Shown here: positions 20,340 through 30,968 of the stretch, piece by piece
How positions within the stretch are numbered: position 1 is the stretch's first letter
How the letters are laid out: each line of letters begins with the position of its first letter
DNA from: Ornithodoros turicata
Taxonomy: Eukaryota; Arthropoda; Arachnida; Ixodida; Argasidae
Direction: 5' to 3'
Assembly: GCF_037126465.1 (NCBI RefSeq)
Contig: NC_088210.1
Span: 12,980,011 to 13,044,010 of the forward strand
DNA length: 64,000 nt
Program-made: the position numbers and the translations under genes
Notes under the pieces: model-generated
What the model was told of the DNA's origin: nothing
Seen by the model: only the letters and a program-made list of their open reading frames with translations
Database searches by the model: none

Positions 20340-20570
20340 TTTTCATTGGTGTTGACACCAATACGTCATCAAGTACACAGACGCTCCGGGTGGGTTGACG
20401 TCACGCCTGGAGTCACCTGATTGGCAGTTATCTCGTCGTCACAGAGAGACGCTCAAACACGTGGGAAATAATGCCAGATATACTAGAGCATGTACTGCTC
20501 AAAGACCTCTAGCGTACTCCAAGTACGAAACATTATTGTCAGAAAGTTCTGCACTGCACCTTTAAGCCAC
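20340..20570 (+). repeat. Possible diverged relative of the CACGTGA/CCAAT repeat
   Basis: CATTGGTGTTGACACCAATACGTCATC, GGTTGACGTCACGCC, CCTGATTGGCAG and AAACACGTGGG resemble the ingredients of the repeat at 18676, but the order is not the same. Low-confidence family member. Confidence 0.25.
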
Positions 20571-21535
20571 TCACTCGCACAACAGGAAGAAGGAGTACAT
20601 CAGTCAGCAAAAAAAAAAAAGAAAAAAAAAAAACTTCGAAGCATCCTTAATTGTTCTCTCTGTCTGACATCAAGCAGACAACTTGCATCAGCTTTTTTGT
20701 GTTAACATAATTAAAACCTTCTCCCCAAGTAATTATGCTCAAGGCCAGGCTTGAGAAAGGTCGACTTTGTTCTTATCAGGTGTATAGTCGCGACATCTTA
20801 TTAATAAGCAGCGTTCTTTGAATTTCCCCTTCTCCCATTATTAGCAGCGATTTTCGTCGCCAGTTACGACAAGCCAAAAGTTTGGCTGGGAAAACACGAA
20901 AAAAAAAAAAAACAAGAAACAAGAACGAAATCGCTGGTAGCAACCAGCAGAGAGCACGCGGCCTCATAAGACGTGTGCCGGCTCTGCCATAATTAATATC
21001 GAGCATGTGCTTTGCTTTTGGTGAGTATCTTCCCCTTCTGCAATTTCCCTTCATTAGGAACAGGAAACGCCTGCTTAGCATCGACTAATTCCCGCAATGC
21101 AAATGAGCTGTTTTGGGGGAGACTACGGCAGAGCTCGTCTTCCATTTGTTTTGCCTTAATGGCACTTACTTTTCGCCATCTTTTTTTTTTTTTTTTTCTA
21201 AGTGCACAGTTGAGGACGCTCGCTTGCAGTGCCCCGACTACGTAAATGTGCCGTGTACTAAACGGTGTAGTTTGGGGGATGTTTTGTGTAATGTGTTTTT
21301 TTTTTTCTGGGAATGGTATAAGGAGCAAGGTTCATTCTATATATAGTTAAAACGGAGCTTCGCTTCATAATTATAATTCGTGGCTCGAGACGACTGTGAT
21401 CATGAGGGACGCCACGGCGGTCGGTCATTGGTTCAGTGTTGCCCACCTGGGGGTTCTTTTAAGGTACGCTGAAATCTCAGCACACGACACACTGTACATA
21501 ACGCAAACTCGCGGAAGACGGCGTGTCTAAGCTAG
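20571..21535. other. No gene recognised
   Basis: Contains A tracts (20610-20632) and T tracts (21180-21198, 21296-21306) that create poly-F and poly-K frames. Nothing is assignable. Confidence 0.4.
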
Positions 21536-21630
21536 AAACTTGTAACCTGCCACCAGGTTGCTGGCGTCTTCGGCCGGGTTCGAACACGCCACCTTGGGAT
21601 CAGTAAAGGCGAACACGCTTTACCGACTTC
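21536..21630 (-). repeat. tRNA-derived SINE head
   Basis: On the minus strand: A-box-like GTCGGTAAAGCGTGTTCGCC, then B-box-like GTGTTCGAACCC (21576-21587), then CGGCCGAAGACGCCAGCAACCTG. This matches the head at 8030-8160 in layout. It is a SINE and not a tRNA gene, since no acceptor stem closes around it. Confidence 0.65.
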
Positions 21631-21850
21631 ATAACACACGCCAATCATCGTTCCGAATCACATCGTTTTTTTTCTCCTGTTGAAAAAACGCAGGCGTATA
21701 CGGCTTTTCCGGACGCTTCGCATTTTGCATAATGTGCCCAAAAGAAGCACATACACCTTCTGTTCCCAGCGAGAGAGAACGCTATCATTCTGAGTGACAG
21801 TTGGCACCCGAACAGCGTTCTGTGGAGAAGCCCTGTTTCAATGGTGCACT
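21631..21850. mobile_element. Old family 1 MITE
   Basis: GCCAATCATCGTTCCGAATCAC at the left, then TCCTGTTGAAAAAACGC, and at the right GAACGCTATCATTCTGAGTGAC followed by GTTCTGTGGAGAAG, follow family 1 order with many substitutions. Terminal CACTC is not preserved on the left. Confidence 0.4.
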
Positions 21851-21944
21851 AAATACGTGACATGCAGTGGCGGGTCAAGGGATCATCACCCAAATATATC
21901 GTTACTAGCTAGTACAGACACCCAACGCCTCATTAACCCTACTA

Positions 21945-22476
21945 CAGTGAACCCTCGTTAATATGACCACTGCCGTTCCCGTGGATTTTGGTCATACAGC
22001 GAATTGTCATATTATCGAGAAACGCACCCTCCGCGAACAGGACACACACCGCTACGTACAACAGAAGCCGACGTAATTATGATTTATTTTCCGAAAACTG
22101 TTAACAATGACTACGTCAAACAATTTTCAGTCATTCATTTTTCTAAATGGGCAATAGCACCATCAATTGCGGATCTACCTTTATCTGCTCAAAAAATAAC
22201 GAGGCAACCTATGACTTTAACACGTGTTGCCCTCTGAGCGAGGTACGAGATAGCCTCTCCCGGGGCTGCTCTGAGGGTCACGTGACGTGGTCATAATAGC
22301 GGGAATATAATGCCTGTGTTTGACCCTACTTGTGACAAAAATCTTGGTCATTGTCCGATAAACGGATTGTCGTATTAACGAGGGGGATTTACATCCCGCC
22401 GGAACGGTTCCCGAGAAAAACGGTCATAAAGCGAGTATGTCAGATTAACGGGGGTCATATTAACGAGGGTTCACTC
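21945..22476. mobile_element. Pogo/Tigger-like non-autonomous element (CAGTGAACCCTCG), long form
   Basis: Left end CAGTGAACCCTCGTTAATATG with TA in front (21943-21944). The right end reads CATATTAACGAGGGTTCACT. The arms repeat GGTCATA, CCGATAA and ATTAACGAGGG units typical of this family. CAGT termini on a TA target are the pattern of pogo/Tigger elements. Shorter relatives are at 51280-51622 and 51701-51872. No transposase frame. Confidence 0.65.
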
Positions 22477-22689
22477 ATACACCATTTTCCAGCCAGCCTC
22501 GCTCCCCAGCGCTTTCGCACCCAGCACACTCCAGCAAGGAGGAAAGCGATACCATGGAGGAAGCCATACGACACTTGTGCTTTCCTTCTTTCTGGCATGT
22601 GCGGTAAACAGTTCAACATGTTCCCCCGGCTAGACTGCGCTGTGCTTTCAATATGGCGGCGTCCACGTGAAAACGGTGTATATACAGTG

Positions 22690-23526
22690 GGTAACAATGC
22701 CACTTGGTGTGACACTTGGCAGATGGTGTTAAACACGAAGAAGTGTGTGAGCATGAATGTGACTAGGAAAAAAAATCACTATTTTTCGATTACCAGATTA
22801 ATTCATGTACGTTATCCACTGTTATTAATTTTAAATATCTTGGTGTTAATCTTTCAAAAAACTTGACATGGAATTTGCATGTGGACAGCATCGTCCAGAA
22901 GGCTTCCGCTAAGCTCTGGTATTTAAAACGTAATCTTCAACATGCCACGTGGCAGACAAAGTTAACGGCATATATAAAGCCTATGTCAAACCGGTATTAG
23001 AATACGCAAGTGTTGTGTGGGATCCGTTAACTGTAAAAAATATTTCTAAAATTGAAGCAGTCCAAAAGAGAGCACTTCGCTTTTTTAATAGATACGAGAG
23101 ACTGAGTTCGGTGTCAGATCTTTACTACAAAGCGGATTTGGAGAATTTGGTCAATAGACGTAAAATTGCAAGACTCAAGACTTTATTTCTTACCCTCAAA
23201 AAGAAGCTTAATATTAATAGGGATCAGTACATTATGTTTCAGGAAAAGATATCTATTCGTAGTGTCCACGCTCTGCATTTAAAGCCATACTAATGTAGAA
23301 TAGACGCGTTTCAATTATCTTTTTTTCCCAGGACGGTAGAGGAATGGAATAGCCGACCGGAGGAGGTTGTCACGGCGAAGACTGTAGTTCAGTTTCTGTC
23401 GTTGCTGTCAGGGCAGTTGGCATAGATGTATAATTCTGTCATTTGTTCGGTTTTGTTGTCTTTTCCCATTCCTACTTAGGCTTCCAGGAGGAAGCCAGTA
23501 GTATATCAAATAAATAAATAAATAAA
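22690..23526 (+). pseudogene. CR1/Jockey-like LINE 3' end, 5'-truncated and frameshifted
   Basis: C-terminal reverse-transcriptase region of a non-LTR retrotransposon. A first frame gives WQMVLNTKKCVSMNV, a shifted frame gives NFKYLGVNLSKNLTW ... VQKASAKLWYLKRNLQ, and after a further shift near 22945 the frame to the stop at 23293 gives IYKAYVKPVLEYASVVWDP ... IEAVQKRALRFF. This set (KYLGV, then RP-EYA-VWDP, then QKRA-RF) is the standard end of CR1/L2/Jockey-type proteins. The element ends in a (AAAT)n tail at 23505-23526. At least two frameshifts make it non-functional. Confidence 0.8.
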
Positions 23527-23678
23527 TGCCGAGAGCTAGGCGACGACAAAGATTACCAGAGTTATATGGGGTAGGGCGGGGGGGAATATGTTTATTGCGA
23601 AAAAAAAAAGAGGCAGGTAAAAAGGAAAGGTCAGCCAGGCAGAAGCCGACTTGCTATTCCTTGTAAAAAGAAAAGAAA

Positions 23679-23752
23679 GGGTAGGGTAGGGTAGGGTAGG
23701 GTAGGGGTAGGGGTAGGGTAGGGGTAGGGTAGGGCGGGGTGGGGTGGGGTTA
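23679..23752 (+). repeat. TAGGG/TAGGGG simple repeat array
   Basis: About 74 bp of GGGTA and GGGGTA units, grading into GGGGT. It differs from the arthropod telomere repeat TTAGG and is short, so I read it as a microsatellite. Its G-runs could form a quadruplex. Confidence 0.8.
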
Positions 23753-24453
23753 TTTGGGTTGACTTAGACGCTAATTATGTACGTGATTACGCATGTAATT
23801 ATGTACGTCTATTATGGACGTTAAAGTTATGTACATGATATGTTCTGTTAAACTCAAATACATTAAAATGTTAAAGCATATTAGTATTAATGCCATATCT
23901 TACATCATCATTAACATTGCTGAACTCTTATATTGTACATAATAAGATAATAGCGCATAACTCTTAGCAATATAGTAAGACCGTCGAATTGCTGCGCAAC
24001 ATATAGTTCTGCCGTTGCACTAAAATCCATTCCAACTTACGATAAGTCTTATTCTAATACATCTGATATGTTGCTGTTTGATTCTTTCCCGGAACCTCCA
24101 CCGCGCAATGGTGGCGGAGCGCCACCTCTTGTGGTAGTCCTTCCTTTGTAGGCTTTACCTTTCAAAACTTTGCCTAGAAACTTGAACCTTTCAGAGTTCT
24201 CTAGGGGGTCGATGAAAACGGCCTTCAACCTACGTCGCGAATGTTTTTTGTTCTATTGTTGTTGTTTTTTTGCCGTGCTTCCTAGTTCTTAATAAGCGTT
24301 AATGCACAAACCTCGTCACACCTATGAAAGAAGCGCGTCCAGCGGCACTTGTTCCCTTTCCAGATTTTTCCTCTTACCTGAAAAGAAAAGAAGAAAGTCT
24401 TAACGGCAACAAAAAGGCATCGCCAAGGATTACGGGGGAAATATACTGAAGTA
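23753..24453. other. No gene recognised
   Basis: AT-rich intergenic flank before the mariner element. Nothing is assignable. Confidence 0.4.
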
Positions 24454-25757
24454 CGAGGGGTGTTCGAGTCAAACCAGGACTTTTCATTGTTCGCAAAAGT
24501 AAAATGAACTTACAGGCGAGAAATTCGTTTTATTTTTCAACGCAATCCCCAGCTGGCACTAATGCACTTAATCCAGCGTTTCACGAGTACTTGGATGCCA
24601 GCAGCGTAGAAATCCTTACTGGAGCGTAGCAGCCATGATCGGACCGCATTCTTGACCTCGTCGTCGCAGCTGAAGTGGCGGCCCCCAAGGAAGGCCTTCA
24701 GTGGCCCGAAGAGACGGAAATCGCTGGGGGCGAGCTCTGGACTGTAAGGGGGATGTGGCAGCAACTCCCAGCCAAGTTCCTGTAAGGTGCGTGTCGTGAG
24801 ATGCGCGGTATGCGGGCGTGCATCGTCCTGTAGGAGGAGGACTCCTTTGGTGATAAGGCCCGGCCGCTTTTGCTTCGGCGCCTTATGCACATTCCTGAGA
24901 ACCTGGCAGTAATATGCACTATTCCTGGTGGTACCACTGGGCAGAAAATCAACATGAACAATGCCAGCCTTGTCCCAGAAAACCGTGGCCATGACCTTAC
25001 CCGCGGACGGGGTGCTTCGGAACCTCTTGGGAGCTTGCGAGTCCGGATGCTTCCACTGTTTTGAGGCGCGTTTAGACTCAGGACTGAAATGGTGCACCCA
25101 CGTTTCATCGCACGTGGTGATCCGATCAAGGAACGGCTGTCCTTCAGTATCGAAACGGTACCTTAGCTCTTGGGAGATTCCCAGTCATCCCTGCCGGTCA
25201 AACACGGAGAGCTGTCTCGGGACCCAACGGGCACTAACTTTCCAAAACTGGAGGTGTTCATGAATGATAGTGTTCAACGTTCCCACAGAAAGGTCGGTCT
25301 TTCGAGCCAGTTCGAGACATGTTATCCGTCGGTCCTTGAGGATCAGGCGCTCCACAAGTTGGATGTTCTCAGGAACTCTGACACTGGGCTCTGAGCCGCA
25401 CCGGCCGGGATCGTCCTGCACTGGTGTACGGCCGTCTCGGAACCGTTTGCACAACTCAAACGCTTTGCTGCGGCTAAGTGTATCGTGGCCATACTGAGCC
25501 TGGAGTCTTCTGTGAATTTCAGATGACTTTACGCCTTCATTCACGAGAAACTTCATGACAATTCGCTGTTCGATGTGCGCGCTCACCTCGTTGTCGGTCA
25601 TCTTGTCCAGCACGTGTCTTCTGTTTTGCACAAACTTTGGACCACCACGTGGTGAACGCGGAGACCTGTCGCGTGTGAAAATCACGAAAAAGAAGTAGTA
25701 CGAGCCACTTGTAGACTCAAGGGACAGAAAGTCCCAGTTTGACTTGAACACCCCTCG
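24454..25757 (-). mobile_element. Mariner transposon with imperfect terminal inverted repeats
   Basis: A 1,304-bp element with TA on each side (24452-24453 and 25758-25759), as expected for Tc1/mariner. The left end is CGAGGGGTGTTCGAGTCAAA and the right end, reversed, is CGAGGGGTGTTCAAGTCAAA. They stay alignable for about 30 bp with few mismatches. The size and single transposase gene match full-length mariners. Only one disabling change is seen in the gene. Confidence 0.92.
24537..25601 (-). pseudogene. Mariner DD34D transposase with one in-frame stop
   Basis: The enzyme excises and reinserts the element at TA. One frame of 355 codons starts at the ATG at 25601 (MTDNEVSAHIEQRIVMKFL) and stops at 24537, the normal mariner length. 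It is broken only by TGA at codon 139 (25185-25187). The N-terminal half has two helix-turn-helix regions (SSEIHRRLQAQYG ... CKRFRDGRTPVQDDPG and ITCLELARKTDLS). The catalytic triad is visible: D165 in TTCDETWVHH, D259 in LLLQDDARPH and D294 in ELAPSDFRLF. Exactly 34 residues separate the last two, giving DD34D. The stop fits a CGA to TGA transition at a CpG. An ATG further upstream in frame (25751) would add 50 residues in the terminal repeat and is unlikely to be used. Unable to make full transposase without read-through, but otherwise near-intact, so a young copy. Confidence 0.9.
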
Positions 25758-26658
25758 TACTAACAGTCATGGGATAGAAGCATTACAGGGTTAATGGCAG
25801 GTGGCGCCACCGTTTCGTCAAATGTCCAGATCTGCATCACTTGTGAGTTGTGATCTGACATCGCTTGTGTTGCTTATGCACTCTGGGAACAGTGCTCCAC
25901 AGCATATGACACGGTCATGGTGCTGCTTCTTCCTTTTTTTTTACGGGGGGGGGGAGGGGGGAGAGGGTTCATTTTTGCATCGGTAATACCCTCTCATTGT
26001 GTTCTAGTTGTGACGCGGACGTGGCCCAGAGGCCATACGTTACCGGAGCTTAGCTTTCAATCTTTCACTGACCTGGAGTGCTGCACGTCTCAAATTTAGA
26101 CCAAGGTAGTACGATAGGTGTAACCTGACATATACGAAAGTAAACAAAACACAAAAGCGCAATCAACGGCAAAAGTGAGGTTACGTGCTGTTGCTGAGAG
26201 GATATTGACTAACATAGAACACAACGCGTGCACGCGAAACACGCGAACACGGGAAATCGCGTATGCGAAACGTGTGCGCTCTGGGAGCGTACTCCAAACG
26301 AGCAAGTCCGCGTTCTTCATTGGCAACATATACCCCCCGCCCCCCAGGCGCTTAATGTTACCTGCTGCAAGTCACGCACTCAGACGGCAAGAGTCCGCTC
26401 CACGTTTATAGACGACCTACGCCACGTGAATTTTTCAGCGTTTAGCCATTGTACTCTAACTTTGCACCTACTTAGAAAACATGTTTGCACTACGCTCGGG
26501 TGGCACAAAGCAATGGAAAATCGTAAGTGCAAATTCGGCAGGCTTCTTGTGCTACTTGTACATTCACGTTGAACAATGGAAACACTTGTCGCCACATTGT
26601 CCGAGTGGTTCCGGATGCTGAACATGATATCTTGCGACGCAATTAATTGGCACGGACA
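25758..26658. other. No gene recognised
   Basis: Intergenic. G tract near 25945-25960. Frames of up to 114 codons on opposite strands overlap and show no motif. Confidence 0.4.
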
Positions 26659-26980
26659 ATGTTTTTTTTTTGTGATAGCGCCGCGAAGCAACTGTGGCTA
26701 TAAGCGGCGTGTAGATATGGAAAGATGGGGAGAGGACAGCAGGAAGTAGTGGGGGACAGGGGAGATTAGTGTGCGTCCGGGGCCGACTTCAGGGGGAACT
26801 GTGGTGACATTCTCCTGGAAAGTCCTCGAAAAACCCAGGGAAAACCTCAAACAGCACAACAGCACAGCCGGTGACAGGATTCGAACCACCCACCATCACC
26901 CCAGTCTTCAGCATGACCTCTCCTGTACCACCAACGAGCTGGACGCCTTAACACGGTCGACCACGCCACCTGGTGGCCCT
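26659..26980 (-). repeat. tRNA-derived SINE, near full length (Ruka-like)
   Basis: On the minus strand: a tRNA-like head with A-box-like GTGGTCGACCGTGTTAAGGC, then B-box GGTTCGAATCC (26877-26887). The body follows: TTTTCCCTGGGTTTTTCG, CCTGAAGTCGGCCCCGGACGC, CTTCCTGCTGTCCTCTCCCC and GCCACAGTTGCTTCGCGGCGC. The end is an A tract (26660-26670 as T on the plus strand). This body and order are what I recall for the tick SINE Ruka. Transcription would be by RNA polymerase III from the internal boxes, and mobility would need a LINE. Confidence 0.8.
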
Positions 26981-27477
26981 TTTTGTGACAACCCTCAAAA
27001 CAGTTCCTTGTGGCAAACGCACCGTCTTGTTCTTGTTACGTGGAGTAACGGAGAACGGTGGATATAGAAGTACACAGTCCCCTATAGCTAGGAAGCGCCC
27101 GTGGAAGCGGTGCACTACAGAGCCCGCCACATGCACGTCATGGGCAATATCGTTCTGAGGTCATGTGACTTTGTTTAGATTCCGTTTTGGGGCTTGCCGG
27201 AATGATTCCGGCAGCACAAAACAGAGAGACGAACGCATATTGCCAGCAAATCGACCGGTGCCTGTAAAGCGACATGGTACCTTTTGTCTCTGAAGATCGA
27301 GTGCACCACAGATACGCGGTGAGTGAGCCAGAGCGCCGGTGCCGTTATCATACCTTTGGGAGCGATCAGCAGTACGATTCCTCATTTGCAAGTATAGGTG
27401 CTCTACTGCAAGGTTATCGGATAGGAATAAATACCAATACCAATAAATACCAATAATTACTGAGGTCCACAACAACG
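26981..27477. other. No gene recognised
   Basis: Intergenic, with a short (AATACC)n-like repeat at 27427-27455. Confidence 0.35.
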
Positions 27478-27840
27478 ATGCATAGAAATGGCAGCGCGTT
27501 GCTTACAAACGGCGCATCGTGGGCGCGCCATTCTAATGTGTTAGCATTAGAATCGCGGCGTGGTCTCTCTGTAGCCACGGCGCGGCGCGCATGCGCGGTG
27601 AGCGGAGAGGGAAGGAGAGAGCACGTGGAGAGCGCAACGCGCGCCGCGGCGCCGGCGCGTCGGCAGTGCAGCTGTGGTGGTCGACAGGTTCAGACGTGTC
27701 TGCGTGGGCGCGCCATGGTTTATGAAAGCTGTGCGAAGGAGTGGCAGCGAAAGAAGGCTGAGGCTGTGAAACGGCGCCACCAAGCGGAATCGGAGGAAGC
27801 CCGAAAGGCTCGTTCGGCTGCGAATGCTATCTTCCGTTAG
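27478..27840 (+). CDS. Hypothetical Arg/Lys-rich protein in a GC-rich repeat-like segment
   Basis: A 120-residue frame starting at ATG 27478. The last about 40 residues (YESCAKEWQRKKAEAVKRRHQ, then AESEEARKARSAANAIFR) are strongly charged and heptad-like, suggesting a coiled coil. The middle has CSCGGRQ. The GC content is much higher than its surroundings. A TGTTAGCATTA stretch near 27539 has a counterpart TAATGCTAAC at 27943, an inverted pair about 400 bp apart, so the frame may sit in a mobile element. Basic E/A/R-rich segments like this are common in tick repeat-derived frames as far as I recall. I cannot name a function, and it could be a chance frame in GC-rich DNA. Confidence 0.25.
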   Translation: MHRNGSALLTNGASWARHSNVLALESRRGLSVATARRACAVSGEGRREHVESATRAAAPARRQCSCGGRQVQTCLRGRAMVYESCAKEWQRKKAEAVKRRHQAESEEARKARSAANAIFR

Positions 27841-27965
27841 CGTTGCGTAGGGTCGTGTGAAGGGTTGTGAAGCGTTCGTGAAGGGTCGTTGAAGGGTTGT
27901 GTAGCGTTGTGAAGGGGAGTTGCCAGAGGGTTTTAAAGTTTTAATGCTAACGCATTTACGTCGGT

Positions 27966-29342
27966 ATCCACCAGTAGATCCACGACGATTTTCTTGATTT
28001 TTTATGGTCACGTGTGTGTTGACGTTTCCTGTGACGTGTGACCAGAACCTGCCCAGGATGGATTTCGTTCGCAGGGCACGCTGTCGTCCATGGATCGATA
28101 CGTGATTATATGATACGTGGCCGATATAATGATAATTTGAATGTGAGAGCAGCATCACTTCCCTATTTATATATCTCACCCACACCGCTCTACACATAAA
28201 AAAAAAAGAAAACACGTCGTGATGTGATGTGATAGAAAAAAAAAACGTGGATAGTAAGCCACGACAAAGTCAGACTGGCTACCACAGACCACTCATGCTC
28301 CGAAGGAATGATTGCGTTCCACTGCTTTTATCACAGTTTCTCTTGTTTCACGGTGACTATAGGTAATAAGCGTGCTTTCGTTTCCAGACGTAAACGTAGA
28401 AAACAATTCGTGATGGAACGTAACGGTTCTGAGGCTGAAACACACAACAGACGAACATAACACACGTCTCAAGGTGCATGAGATTCACATAGTGCTGCTG
28501 CCTTATATATACCTGGCACAGCGGCAAATTGAGTGTCGCTTTGGTAGAGTGCACTCTGGCGCGAATCGAATGTCACTTTCACTACGCGGTCTTATACGCG
28601 GCACAAAAAGTGCTCCGACTCTGAAGTGATGACAATCACGATGGATAAAGTCGCATGCACCCTATGATAACAGAGCATGCCCGAGTTTGTAATTTTTCAT
28701 TTGGTTTCGACCTGAAAAACGTTTTACGTTTATTTTGTTGCAAATTGTCGGATGAGGTTTACCATAGGGAGACTTCCAGCGCACGGCGCACTGAAAGCAC
28801 AACAAACACGCGCGTGTTGTGTCAGTCCCTTCGTGTTCCCTAGTCTCGGGGTTTTACATTATGCATCGTCTTCACCAGCTCGCTTGCTACTTAGCCATTT
28901 TTCACAACAAACATGATCGTCGTATGCGGCGAGACGCGTAGCAGGCTGTCGACGAGACTATAGTTCTTTGTATATCAACGATATATTATTTTTTATTCAA
29001 ATATAATAAGCGTACGTCTAACAAATCAAAGTGTCGTAAGTTTTCGCGGCTACAGTTCTGTTACAGCGCCTTCGTTATTGTCCCAGCACTGCTCTTACGA
29101 CTCTTAGTGACGAAGGTATGAGACATGTCAACTACCAAAGGTCTGAAGGTCATGACGAAAACCTTGAGACATTGGAGAAGAAAGGTAGGTAAAACATATG
29201 TGCCACCAGATTGCTTGCTTTTTATCTATTTTTATTCTATAGGCCAACCCCGCCTACAAACCTGAAGACGAAAACAGTTGTCGCAGACAAGGCAACTTAA
29301 AGCACAATCGCACGCTTTTTGACGCAAACACGTAAATCATTT
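27966..29342. other. No gene recognised
   Basis: Intergenic AT-rich sequence with an A tract at 28198-28209. A 222-codon minus-strand frame (27547-28215) is antisense to the GC-rich segment and looks like its shadow. Confidence 0.4.
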
Positions 29343-29347
29343 GCGCG

Positions 29348-29390
<43 letters not shown>
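29343..29390. repeat. (GC)n(AC)n microsatellite
   Basis: About seven GC dinucleotides followed by about 17 AC dinucleotides. Alternating purine-pyrimidine DNA of this length can adopt Z-DNA. Confidence 0.9.
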
Positions 29391-29391
<1 letters not shown>

Positions 29392-29914
29392 GAGGAAAGA
29401 GGGGAAAAAACCTGGATCATCCAATCCCACATTCGGGAACGACAGTTCATCATGGCTACGAATGTGACTGGAGCGATATGGGACGCGACCTGCCTCCCGG
29501 GTGCTACGTGAAGACTCAGAAACCGGAGAAATTTCTTCCTCAGGCGGCAACTATACACAGAGAAAAGCGCTCGACGAAGAAGAGCGAATTGCCGTAAGAC
29601 ATGAGCAAATGTCAAGCGATGCGACTCCTCTTGCGGCGTTATTATATAAAAAAAAATAATAAAGAAATGGATAACCTGCACAAGTATCGCCATATACACA
29701 TCGAAGATTTAAAGAAACCGAATAATAGAAGTGTGACTGTACCAAGAGCAAACGCGCTCTGACAGTTACTGCAGAATCCGAAACAGCTTGTCAGTGTCCC
29801 CTACACTGACGACCGCCATATTCTCGTTCACTCTGAAAAAGAATGAGTGATCTTATAGCGAATTCAGTTCGCTCTTCGTTCGTTTCTATCGGGTGAACCC
29901 ACACTGGCACAGTG

Positions 29915-29970
29915 AAGAGGACAACACAAAACAGAGGAAGATTGAGTTGAGTCATGTGTTGTCCTCTTTG
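29915..29970. repeat. Inverted repeat GAGGACAACACA ... TGTGTTGTCCTC
   Basis: A 12-bp perfect inverted repeat with a loop of about 30 bp containing AACAGAGGAAGATTGAG. It looks like part of an interspersed element, but I cannot assign it. Confidence 0.4.
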
Positions 29971-30257
29971 TATTGTACGTTCCTGAAACTCAAGGAAGTG
30001 TTACCTATTTCTGCAGCAGACCAGCTCGCTTGCAACATTCTAACTCGCTCATAAAATGGGGTGTAGTTGATATTTAGGAGACCGGAAGCTTGTATAATTA
30101 CTCCCTAATTAAACTTTTTTTTTCTCAAAGTGTAGGGGAAGGTGGTCAGAGTAAGGGTCATAGGCACATTCTCAGAGGTCTAGAGCTTCTGATCTGTAAG
30201 GATCAGAACGGACGTAGCCGCTTCTAAAAGAAACACAGAACAAGAAATTCAAAAATG

Positions 30258-30303
30258 CAGATTGTCTCGTCTTGTCCCAACCTCCGGGGCAAGACGAGAC
30301 ATC
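30258..30303. repeat. Hairpin TGTCTCGTCTTG ... CAAGACGAGACA
   Basis: About 15 bp stems (TGTCTCGTCTTGTCCC and GGGGCAAGACGAGACA) around CAACCTCC. A related CATCTTGCCCC string recurs at 31652-31682, so this may be a piece of a GGGGCAAGA-ended transposon. Confidence 0.45.
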
Positions 30304-30341
30304 GCGTAGGGGAAGATAAGAGACGCCGCGGTAATGGAATA

Positions 30342-30968
30342 CAGTCAACCCTCGATTTATGAACCTTCGATTTATGAATTCCCTCGTTTTATGAACACTA
30401 GCACGAGGAACCAAACTTTTTACACGCATTTTTCCCTCGTTTTATGAACCTCGATATTCGAATAATGAATGGAATTTCTGGGAACCAACCAGGAGTTGCC
30501 CAGCGTTTTTGCCCTCAATTTATGAACGGATCCTTCCGAGGCCAACAAAAACCTTCAAAGGGATTATTCGTGGTCTTATGAATAACAGACAAAACATGTT
30601 GGAGGTATTGCACCCTCGGTTCTTAACCCCTCGAAATCCGAACAACAAACGGGTTCTTGCATAAGTGTTCCTGACCTCAATTGACACAGCGGAAGGCATG
30701 GTCCAAAGCAAAATTAAACTATTTAGTATTGCATAATAAACAGAGTGTGAATGCGCTAACATATGTGTTTTGTGAGACTGATACAGCAGAAGGCATGGTC
30801 CAAAGCAAAATTACACAATATATTGCGTTATAAACACAATATCAACTCGGAAATACTGTTCCATTTGTTCGATAGTACTCACTTAACGGAATTTTCGATT
30901 TATGAATCCCTCGATTTATGAACGATTTTTCGGGGAACCGAGGGTGTTCATAAATCGAGGGTTGACTG
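30342..30968. mobile_element. Pogo/Tigger-like non-autonomous element (CAGTCAACCCTCG)
   Basis: A 627-bp element with CAGTCAACCCTCGATTTATG at the left, CATAAATCGAGGGTTGACTG at the right and TA on both sides (30340-30341, 30969-30970). The ends are rich in TTTATGAA units. In the middle, AAGGCATGGTCCAAAGCAAA occurs twice about 104 bp apart, an internal tandem duplication. The termini resemble those at 21945 and 51701 (CAGTGAACCCTCG). No transposase frame. Confidence 0.75.

Noticed and set aside
24698..25129. 143-codon minus-strand frame in the mariner
   Set aside because: Shifted frame of the transposase; the catalytic motifs are in the other frame.
27547..28215. 222-codon minus-strand frame
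   Set aside because: Antisense of a GC-rich segment, where stop codons are rare by composition.
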